NCBI RefSeq assembly: GCF_000003815.2
Contig: NC_049987.1
Coordinates: 20,283,529-20,347,528 of the forward strand
Length of the DNA stretch: 64,000 bases
Origin: Branchiostoma floridae
Taxonomy: Eukaryota; Chordata; Leptocardii; Amphioxiformes; Branchiostomatidae
Direction: 5' to 3'
Part shown: in pieces, positions 23,501 to 35,500 of the stretch
How positions within the stretch are numbered: the stretch's first letter is position 1
Layout: the number at the start of each line of letters is the position of its first letter
Notes under the pieces: model-generated
Database searches by the model: none
What the model was told of the DNA's origin: nothing
Seen by the model: the letters and a program-made list of their open reading frames with translations, nothing else
Program-made: the position numbers and the translations under genes

Positions 23501-26500
23501 TCAGTAGCCTTTGGCTTTAGCAAAGGAAATGTGGGATGTCGTGACCATAATTTTAAACTAAAGAACCTGCTTCACTAAGTCTTGTTAATACAGGTGCACC
23601 CATTACATTAGACATAACTTTAATTTGTGCTTGAATCACTTGCCAAACTCACCGACTAACCTTGGAATATTTCCTTTAGCCAGTTGGAAAGCCGTGGCCA
23701 CATATTTTACTAATACGGATCATGAAAATTAAGTTTTAAAGAATCAAATTTCTATTTTTTATTTCAGCTTGTTCGTCTGCCATTGCAAGGCAGCATGGGA
23801 AGGATGACACCCTGAAGCTGCTGAGAGCAGAGGCTCAGAAACTGGAGGAAAAAGTTGATGCTGTAAGTTTCAGTTTTCTGATTTCTTTCTCAGTCACCTT
23901 ACATTATATAGACCTTAGATCCTCCCATAAGGATAAGGACCTCATTGAACTGATGAAAAAGATAACACAATGGAAGCAAAACTATGTGAATGCTTCAACA
24001 TGTTAAAATCAAGTATGAATATGTATGTCTGTATGTATGTAGATCCTCCCACAACTTTGTTGCATATCAGGTAGACAAATGGTATTCCTCCATAGGTTGC
24101 TGCCTTAATTTGCGTCTACTGCCAGTATGTTTAGTCCCAGCCTTTTGCCATCATTTTGGATGGTTCACCATAGGATGATTTGGGGTCATGTTTTTTAATC
24201 ATAAAAATGGAATTTCTATCATAGAACAGGCTGCTTTATTTTGTATTATAGACTGTCTTAACTATCATGTCACTCAGACAGTTCTGAAATACTGATAACT
24301 TCTTTGCCTCCTTGTTCAGGACACTAAGATGAAGAAGATGGGAGAACTGCAGATGGCCGTCGTGCCTGACCCAAAGAGCAGAGAAGCAATCACTAAACAG
24401 GTAGTTCAGAGTTATATTCTTGTTTGTACAATATGCATCAATCTTAATGGATAGACTTATGTTCAAAATGACCTACGGATAAAGTTTTTTCAGAAACTTT
24501 TATATCACACACAGACACACTACTTCGTAACAATCTTCATAGAATTGAATATAGAAAACATGTAGACAACAAAATTGTGCTTTATTAGTATGAATTTCAT
24601 CATGCTACAGAAGTGAAAATGCTTACTCTATTTGTCCCCATGATCATAGATCATCCAATGGGAGCAGAACCTAGAGAAGGTCCAACTGGAGCTGTACAGA
24701 TACAGATGTTACATGGCCTCCCTACAGGGGACTGAGCTGCCCAACCCTAAGGTAGGTCACTTAATAAGTGCCTTGTACATGTTTACACATTTGCATGGAA
24801 CTGGTCTCGCAAAATACTTCCACATTCTTTTTAGTTGTACATTTACATGTAGCACCATAATTACAACCTCACAATGTATGGTATGATAAATTGTTTTGCC
24901 ATTAGCATCATCCTTTTTTTTAACAGGTGGCATAACCCTTTTGATGTAAAGAGCACCCATCTCCATTTCCATTGTACTTTGGCCACACAGATGTGCAAGC
25001 ACTACCATATAACAGCTCGCATATTCTTCCCAATAAGTGCTAAGTGCTAATCATGGAAAATGTACACTGTGTACCTAGCTTTGTTCATATTAATATGATT
25101 TTTCATAACATCAAATTCCAGACCCTGTTAGCGTGTGCCTCCAAGCCCACCAAGGCTGCCCTGGCCAGACTGGGACATTTCTCTGTTTCGTCTTTCCATG
25201 CTCTGGTAAGTTCTACTCATCACAAAGGAGTTAACATGTTTGTTTGAAGAACTTTTTTTTAGTATGTAAACTCATCTGAAGTTATAGGAAACATTGGGAG
25301 TTTAATTTGTTTTTGCAGTGGTATGCAACTTCCTACTGTTAACATGTTCCACCAAGTCACAACTATCCACCACCTTGAAAAAAATGCATCAGTAAAGAAA
25401 TCACCAAGGCAACTGCCAGTCCCCTAGTAACATGCAGGGGTGTTGCAATGAACATCTCTCCAATACATTGTTTTTCAAAATGGTGGGCTTATATAGCCTG
25501 ATAAATAAATGTTTTAGGACACTGGACACAATGTATAACTATAACGTTGATAATTAAAATTGATGACAGTTTAACTTGATGGTTGTTTATTTCCCACACA
25601 GATCTGTGCCAGAGCCCCAGTAAATGCATCAGTCACACCCTGCACTCATGTCAAAAAGGTAGGCTGGTTATGTGCCCTTAAATATGTCGTGCTTTTCACT
25701 CAACATTCCTTAGATGTATAGTGAAAGTAGGACTGTTGCATTAGACAACAGTATTGTTTGTTTGTTATGTTAGTTTCTTTGCTATCATCTTATGCACATT
25801 GAGTTTGAACTCACTTTCTTGTATTTTTTCTTCCTTTTCACAGAAGAAAGGCCTGGTAAGTACAGCAAATTTTTTATCAAATTCTTGCTGTGATGAAGTT
25901 GTCATGCACAATTCTTTTCTCATATACATGTACAGTGTAAAGTGTAACAACAAACAAATGATTTTTATTCTTGTGACGTACAGCTATCCACACTGCGAGG
26001 AAGTGACTCTAAAAAGAAGATCCGAACTCCAACCAGAGAGCCAAAGGGTCCAAACAGGTAAACTTTGTTTTGAATTTCATGATTTTAATATCATTATCCT
26101 TTTAGAGAAAGAAGTGTATATTGTTTTTTATGATGTTGATATTGTTCACCTTGTTAAGCATGCCCTATCTTAGACCTTAGATCCTTTCACAATGTATTTA
26201 ATTATGAAACATTAGTCATTGAATAGATGTGATTCTTACTATGCAATCTCTGCCCCTCCCCCAGTGTATTTGGCACGCCCTCCTCCAGTGTGTGTGATGT
26301 GAGGGAGACGGACCTGTCCAAGGGTGCAGACAGCCCCAGGAGCACCTCTGAAAGTGTAAGTCTACAAAGTCATGTACATATGCACTGTTTTGTCCATTCC
26401 ACAGACAGTAACTGTGGGAAATATGTACATGTTTGTCTCCTGTCAACTTTCTCCTTCTGTGGTTTACTGTATATTGCTGCACCAGTTTGTGTGATGTCGA

Positions 26501-29500
26501 TTCACTTTATACCATAATCATATAATTGAACACACAAGTGTGGAATACAGGGTGTGGCAAGGCAAAGTGTCTGTGACTGTCAAGTTCGATCCACTTGTTC
26601 TCATTTCCTCTGCATTAGCTATCAATTATCATACATGTTTGTGTATACAGTAATTACTGTTATATTTATTATACCTGTACTCGTGACCTGGTCCTCTGGA
26701 TAAAGGCCACCTGCCATTGCTTCCACTTTTTGGTTGTCCCTGAGTTTTTGTTTTTCCCTTCCTTTATGCATGTTGGCTTTTGTCCATATGCAGAGGTGGT
26801 CACTGGGATAGGTTGTAATGTACAATACCTGACTATGTGTCTCATATTCATCTCACCCATCATTGTTACACGTGTTAACCAAACGTCACCAATGTTAACC
26901 AACAGGGAATCGCGGACGTAAGTGGCCCCACCACCCCCAGCGGAGCCCTGTTGTTAGACAGGCTGGGGGTGAGGTGCATACGGGTCCTCCTCCCTAACGA
27001 CCACGTTACCATGGTTACGGTGCAGTCCTGGATGACGGTCCAGGACGTTCTAACCATTGCATGTCTGGTGAGTGGTGGTGGAATGGTCTCCAAGCAGATG
27101 TTATGGCTTTGGCTTCTGAACAGAAAATACATAATATCTATCATCTGTGATGTGTATAATGTCTGTGTTACAAGTTTAAGCTTGTTTTATACATCTTTTC
27201 AGAGGTGTAAATTAGAAAAGATTCCCAAACTAGACACACAGAAGCAGGCTGAAGCAAAACATCTGCTTGAAGTTAGCGGTGGACACACTAATATCATCCC
27301 TCTGTTAGCTTTGTTCATTACTTAACTCTGTACTTCTTCAGAAAGTGTCTAAACTATACGTTACTCACAGGTGTTAACAAATTAAAAGTTGTCTGATGTT
27401 TCCATGATACGTCTTTCTCCTTGTATCCTTTAGCCTGCGTGTGATCATTCAAGTTTGAATCTACAATGTTGAACATGTCATCTGTGATTTTCCTTAATGT
27501 ATTCCTACCAGCAGTCTCTTTCATGGCAATATTACAATTTGTTAATGACAGCTACTCTATAAAATTACAGAGTAATAGGTATAGATAATGGTAATAGGAT
27601 GCATGCATACTTTTTTTTAAGGAATACCATCATGACAATGTTTTTCTTTGATAGCAATCCTGAATAGACGAGTTATTTTTCCAGACCTGTAACTGATGAA
27701 TCTCTATAAAGGTCAGTGTGATTTGGCCCTCTGCTGCAAGACTGATTTTACATCATGATTTATTTGTGAACCTTTGACAGAAGCGAGGAGTCGACCCTCG
27801 TGACCACTTCCTGCAGCTGAAACAGTACGGTCCTGACGGGATGGAGCTCGTCACTCCGGACAGGAAAATACTCATGGACAACCTGGTCAGTTTTCTGCAA
27901 GGGATTTTTCTCAAAACTTCCTAAATCAATCTTTTAAAAGGAGTAAGAAAATGGTAGTGCCTGGTAATTATAGAATTTGTACATGCCAAATATGAACAGT
28001 CTAGCTTTGTACAAAGATAGGTCTTCTGAAGCTTCAGCAAATAAATGTCATATTAAAGGTGCCAACATACATGTATTAACAACAAATCAACATGCAGTTT
28101 TTAAGAAGGCAAAGAACCAAATTCACAGAAAAGAGGTCGTAGATTTTTAGGTGTCAGGTAAAATCTGTATGACAACACTTAATTTTCCATGTACAGGTGT
28201 TTGAAGAAGTGGTTGTTTCTCCAAAGTGTATCTACCAAGTGGAGCTGACAAGGGAACCAACAGGAAGTTTTGGTAAGCTTTCAAGTTTTCATACACAACT
28301 TGACAAGTGGTAAACTACATGAGGTTTGGGAGTACTAGACCACATTTAACTTGTGATCAACTGCTCCGTAGCCAACTGATGATGATGATGATGAGACTGC
28401 ATGTTCTACTAATAGCGCAATATTTATGAATACACAAAAGCAACTTTCTCTACGAAGAATGTTTTGAGGCAATCAGTGGAAAAGTTCAATTTTACCTCTT
28501 TCTTTATTTTACTTGAAGAGATACAATGTATAATAAAAAGGGCAACTTCCAAGGTACTGGCATGCACAAACATTTGCACTACGTTACATGTACATGTTGA
28601 ATGCTTGAATGTTTCAGGTTTCCGTGTGGATGCAGAGCTTGGTGCAGATGGTGAGATGGAGGATGAACTCAGGGTGTTTGTGTCTGCTGTAGAGAGGGGA
28701 GGACTCGCTCACCAGAAAGGTACTCAAGACTTAAATCTAATAGCCCATGTTTGTACATGTTACCCATATATCCGTGCATGGTGATAATTTAAGCAAGCTT
28801 GATCTTTGTACATATTAACAACCAATGTGTTCACCTGAAACCCAGGCCCGCCAGCTTAGGAACACATCACCATAACCGCTAGGCCAAAAGGTCCAGAACA
28901 GTAAGACTGGTAGCTTGAATCCCACTGTTACAACTTAATACACTTGCCAAAGACATGTGCAATTTGCCTTTAGGGGTAGAGTGTTCTCATATATGCAGGT
29001 CAGTGGTTCAAACCCTGGCTGTATCATACTGCTCTGAGAAAGAATATGGGGGTTCAACACACACTGCTACCATCACCTAGCCCCCTACTGTAGTGGCCTG
29101 TGTGGAGACATAGAAATAAAAATGGGTACTACCCTATATGTCAAAAGGTGTAGAAATTATTCTAGCTAATAAGATTAGTTCTAATCTTTATAACATTGTT
29201 TATTTCAGATGTGCTTGCAGGAGATGAGGTGCTGGTAATAAACGGCAGAGTTGTGTATGATCTGGACATGATCTACATCGAGAGCCTGCTGCAGGGACCT
29301 GCACTCACCCTCACACTGCGCACCAACCGCCCTGAGTCTCAGGTGTTTGGTTGTTTGGTTGTTTGTTTTGCTTAGCTGGTAAATCACTTCTAGGCATAAC
29401 ATGCTAGCTTTATTCAGAATTCACAACCTACTTAAGACCAAACTGTAAAGATTGATCCACTCACACCACGATAGACCTCTACAGTTTTTGACAAGTGTGG

Positions 29501-32500
29501 TGAATTCTTTAATTCTTTTCTCAAACATGGGACCTCCAGCTTTACATGGTAGTACTACTAGTACTAGTAGAGTCGATTGATCAAGAGGAACAAGGTGTAA
29601 AGTGCCATTCCCAAAGGTATAAGTTATAACAGTAAGGCCTGCTAGAGAGTAGGCAGTAGGCAGTAGACAGTAAACCCAGGACCTTTAAATTCAACAACCC
29701 TAACCACCAGACCACCTTGCCCCCCCAGGTCGCCTCGCTACACCTCCGCACCACAGACATGCTGATCGATCAGCTGATCTGCCCACCGCCTCCCAGCCAA
29801 TCAGAGTACGAGGATCCGACTTTAGATGACCTCATCATCCCAGCTCCTACTGGTGAGTGGTTTGGCTCCTGAGAAATCTTTTTTTTTTTTCTAGTCTTTT
29901 TTTTTTCTCCTGGGGTTGACATATCTCCACAAAGGCGATTTTTAAAGGGTCATTTAGGGAACTCAATAATTGTTTAATCAGAAAGGGCAAGTAACACTTA
30001 AAAGTCATCATTTAGGTTAGAAATGTTCTGTTCCTTTTTTTCTTCTTCTTTTTTACTGATTGAGTTTCCATTAGATTCAAGTTTCAACATTTCTCCTGTT
30101 TGATAAGAGCAATAAAATGAGAAGTTGTTGAATGAGGTTGAGTTCTTATTATTACTCACGGAAGTAACAAAGTGTTGCATATTTAGTGTGTCTTTACACT
30201 GAGTCTTATCATATGACATGTTCTGACTATTTGCCTTTGTCTCCCCAGACTTTGACTTCAGCCCCAGAAGTGACTCCCCTCGGTCCAGCGTTGTTAGTGT
30301 TACCTCGCCTCTCCAGGACCAGTCTCCATGGCAACAGTCTCCACGGAGACAGAGCAGACAGGATGTTGATTCATTGCTACAGGTCAGTCTCAGCTTTGCC
30401 ACTGGGATATCTGTGCTCCAATAGTTCAACTGAGTGTGGTTGTTTTGCATGTACCTTCCCTTGCTGGGGCCGTCTTAATACAGTGGAAAGGCAGCTACAT
30501 TTAGAAGTCAGATTAATAGCATCCCCATGTTGTTGCTGTTAGCAAAGTTTAAAGGGCAAACAGATAAAGTAATGTCTCAGAAAGATTGTAATTTCTGTTA
30601 GCAATGTATGACCTATCACGGCTGGGCTGGGAATCGAACCCCTTACCGTAGGTTAAATTGCTATTCTTTATACCATGGGATGCTTAATACTAGAGGGTAC
30701 TCATACAGTACTAGTATTGAACAATATAAAGGTTTGATAATTTTCTATTGTCTCAGGGGGGTACACATGTTAATGTATTGTGCCGATGATATTAAGATGT
30801 TTGTTTTTGTTTGATCCAGAGAGCAGAGGAGGTGACTGACCTGTGCCGCAGCCACCACAACTCAGGGAACACGTCTCCACGGAGGTTCAGCGTCTCCAAG
30901 GAGCTGTCCAACTGTCAGAAACTCAGGAAGGTCATTCTGGAGCTGGTCACCACGGAGAAGACATACGTCAAGGTCAGGATAGAACCTTCAAGTTTTGTAG
31001 TATTGTGCACTTCTCACTATATTTTTCATCAAATTCTAAAGTTTCAAACAATTCTGTTAAAACAATGATTCACAGTGCCTTTCCCATTATCACTGTTGTC
31101 TTATTGACAACCATTGTGCAGTGCCAAAAAAAAATTTTTAAGTTTGTGTAAGGTTCTTCCATCACAAATATTAAGGACTATGTCTGTACATTGTACACAT
31201 GGAACTTGACTTTAAGTTTTACTGGGAAGCATTCAATCGTTTGATGAACACACAACTAGATTTTTCCTAAAACCATGTATTTCATTGTGTTCCCCACAGG
31301 ACATGGAGTGCCTACTGGACAGATATCTACATCCTCTCCAGAATGAGTCATTCTTGTCACCTGATGAGGTAATTTGAGACTTTTTGAGACTTAATTAACG
31401 AAATAAATTAGTGGTGTGCATTGGAGATCCAACACTAATCTTCCTTGACTTCTCAAGAGACAATTATTTCAGACAACAATAACTTGCATGTTTGCGTTCA
31501 TAAATTTGTACAAGAACTCTGGGAATTTCCCCGATACAATAAACCTGTACATAATGTTTGTCTTCTCTGTCACTCTTCAGTGACCTTATAAACAGGTTTG
31601 AGATCACTTTCACATTTAACCCTTCTCACCCTTCTTCTCCCCACAGCTTGAGGCTCTGTTTGGGAACATTGAGGAGCTGGTTCAGTTCCAGAGGAAGTTC
31701 CTACAGGCTCTGGAGGACAGCGTTTCTATAGAACCCGACTTTCACACGGTGGACTCTCCCACTAAGTTTAGGGTAAGGCAAACTTGTCTGAATTCAACTT
31801 TGCGCAAATTGTTACTTGTTTGTCCAGTCACACTAGGGTGAGCCCACTAGACAGAGCCACATGGAAACACAGTTTGAAGACTAGCCAACTGCTGCCTACC
31901 TGTGTCTCTGGGTAGTACTTATTATATGTTTGAATTATGTGCTAGTGTTTTGTTCAAACTGTTGACAAGTTTATACCCTAGGTACAACTATTTTATGCTT
32001 ACTGCACTCAGATTCTGTACTTAATAGGCAGTGTCAGAAAACTGGCCATTGTTGCATGGCAAATTCATAAACTTTAAGATTGTTTTGGTACGTGACACAA
32101 GTTGAAATTGCACCTTGAATGTCAATCCGCCTTAAGAGGACTGTTATCAAATATGACCTAAAATTTGTTAAGACTTGGTTCAGAAGTTAAGAATCTAATC
32201 ATTTCTAATTTTGTTGATTGTTTAGAAAACGCTGTTCTCCATCAGTGGAGCTTTCCTGTATTACGTGGACCACTTCAAGCTGTACAGTGCCTTCTGTGCC
32301 AGCCATTCCAAAGCCATCAAAGTCCTTGATCCTGGTAAGTCACCACAACTTCACACCAAAATGACATCTGTTCAAAAGGGGCAGTCATCAGACATTGCAA
32401 CACTGTATGCATACGCTATGTATGATTATGTGCTTTCCAGTATGACTTCTGTGTTTTTTTAATTCAGCATCACATTGTGTAATTTTGATACCATATATCT

Positions 32501-35500
32501 TTCATTAGTACATTTATGACTGTTAAAAATCCAGGTGAATAACGTTCTATGACAGATCAATCTCTACAACTTTTAAAGATACAAAGATTTCTTCCAAATG
32601 TTAGTGACATACATCACTCTAAGTCTTCTTCAGCACCACTAGAATGTGTTTCATCAGAACGTAGATTAAGAACAAATTCTTGTCCTCCACCACAGCTAAG
32701 GGTAATGTCCTCACAATGTTTGATTTTATATAAAAAAAAATGATATTCTATTTTCTCTCCCACAGGTAAAGGTAATGCAGCCTTCCGAGCCTTCCTGGAG
32801 GCGCGAAACCCGAAGCACCAGCACTCAGCCACGCTGGAGTCGTACCTCATCAAACCCATCCAGCGCATCATGAAGTACCCACTTCTGCTGAAACAGCTGG
32901 CAGCACTGACCAACCAGGAGTCAGACGAGCACTTCCATCTCTCGGGTAAGTTCAGAGGTTAAGGGTCAGGGGTTAAGGGGTAGGATTTAAGGGTTGAGGT
33001 TAGACAGACCCATCCAAGGAATCATGAAGTATATGCTTCTACTTAAACAGCTTTCAGCACGGACCAACCAACATCAATGCTGGGTTGGGACTAATGAGTA
33101 GCCTAGAACCCATCCTATTCTAAGCCCTGTTCACCCCTCTGGTCACATCCAAGCAGACAATGACTTTCTTAAGCACAAAGTTTTCAAGACTTGTACATTT
33201 GTAGTAGTCAACATCATCGTCCATTGGCAACCTCACTAACCATCACCCAATCACAGATGACCTTGCTCAGTCCCAACCATAGTCTGGGGAAGGCAGTGAG
33301 GCCATGGTCAGCTATGTATGACAGGGACTTGACAAGAACAACAAGGGCTTGACTAGAATACTTCCCTTGTAATATGAGATGTAACCAAGATGTGTTTGTT
33401 TTATTACAGAGGCCCTGAAGGGGATGACTTCTGTAGCTGAACACATCAACGAGATGCAGCGCCTCTTCGAGGAGTATGGGGGCATTTTTGATGTTCTCAT
33501 CAGGGACCAGCCATATGCTAAGAAAGAGGTGAGACTCATAATGTTTTTGTACGTTTGTCCGCATTTTTGTAGGGTCTGCCGCTACCAGCCCAATGCTGCC
33601 TAGACAGACCCATGCAATGACTTGTCTCATCGTCAATAAAGTCAAAGTCATCACTAAATATCCCTTTAAAAAAGATGAAGTGAACTTAACTGAAAAGGTT
33701 TGATGGTACATTCATGGCATTTAACGTATAACGGACAAACAAAATCTAGTCAAGATAAGAATGCAATCTTTTGAATAGAAAAGAAAATTGGACATACCCA
33801 AATTTTCGACAGACTGAAGTTGGTCAGTCAAATATTTGAGTAAGTCCAATTTTTTGTGTTGGAAGTTGTGTTAAAAGTTTGAATATGATCCAGAATGATT
33901 TTACCAACACAGATGAACTTTCAAGTTTACATAGTATTACTCTCTATAACAATGTAATCATAAGACCTTCTACAAAGGATATGATGCTGTAACAGTGTTC
34001 TGCCTCTCTTTCCCAGGTGTCCCACCTAAGGATGGGAGACCTGCAGCTGTTTGCCAACGCCTTGTGGCTCAACTCTTCTGATGACATCAAGCACAAGAAG
34101 GGCACTGAGCCGGAAATGGCCATATTTGGTAAGATATTAGACACAAGAAAATTACAGCAACATTGTAGATACAAAGTGACACATATCCATCAGAGGTCTT
34201 ATTTGGTGTGTTAAACCAAATGGTGGTTTGACCGGCTATACTGATGCTATACTAATATTTAAAGTGTGTTATATAGTCCTCAACTCAAAGGGAATAATTG
34301 ATCATGGTAATCTGAAAATTTCAGTCGATCAGTTTTAGTACAATGGCGCTGCAGGATATTGCTGCAACTCTGCACTATGAAGCATTTCAATCTGTTGGTA
34401 GATACATGTAGTCACAGAGAGAGATAGTCATTACAATATTGACATTGTGATGGAAAAATCCTATATTTACCAGCAAATCTGGTTTCCCTTTTTTTTTGTT
34501 TTTCAACACCAACAGTTGTAGAAAGTATAGTTTTTTGTGCTCAGTGTCTGACTGAGCTGTTTCTTTTGTGTGTAAAGAGCTATTTTTGTGTTCAGTGTTA
34601 AAAGGAGGCTGTAAGTATTGTTGAGATACACTTTTGGAAACTGAAGTTTTTGCTTTGTGTGCATGTTCAGTGTTTAAAGGAGCTGTAGTGCTGGTGTGTA
34701 AGGAGGACCAGAGACACAAGTGGAAGCTGACCCTGACCAGGAAACAGGGGAGAGAGGTGTTGGAGGACAGGGAGAGGGAAGTCGTGTTGTTCAAGAGGAT
34801 GGTTCCTGTGTCACAGCTGCAGATCCGCAACAGCAACACCAATGGTATGTAATAGTGCAAAATTGTAGTTATGTTACAATGTAGCAGATTTTTATGATAA
34901 ATTCTGATAGCAGTGTGTGTATTGCATCAAAGTATGTATTACACCAAAGTCATGTGTAAGATACTGTGTAAGATTTGCTTTAATTTGTGACTTAAATCAA
35001 ATATCATTATACTTAGTAATACTGATACTCTGAAGGACACTGCATTACATTGTTGTAGAAGCTGTTTTGTTTTTTTCATTAGGAGCAAGACAACCTGAGT
35101 GAATAATTCTTGTAAGATGAAAATACTTATTGATGATAAATCCTTTACTTTTTATTAACATTTGAGTTCCTTTTTTTATTGTCACAGATACGTATGGCCG
35201 CTGTGTGTGGGAGTTGGTGCACAGTAAGTCACACAAGGAGGGCAGGCCGGAGAAGGTCTTCCAGTTCTGCAATAGGTACGGCAAAACTTTAACTACTGTG
35301 TTTCAACTTTTAAAAAATAAACTTATTATGAAAATATGGAGACTTCAGAATATGCTCCAAAGACTTGTAATCTGAATGCCAAAGTTTGTGTTAGTTGATT
35401 TACATTTTACTATCTTTTTGTTATAATTTTTACATAGCTTGAATATGCTCCAAAAACTTGCAATCTGAATGCCAAAGTTTGTGTGAGATAATTTACATTC

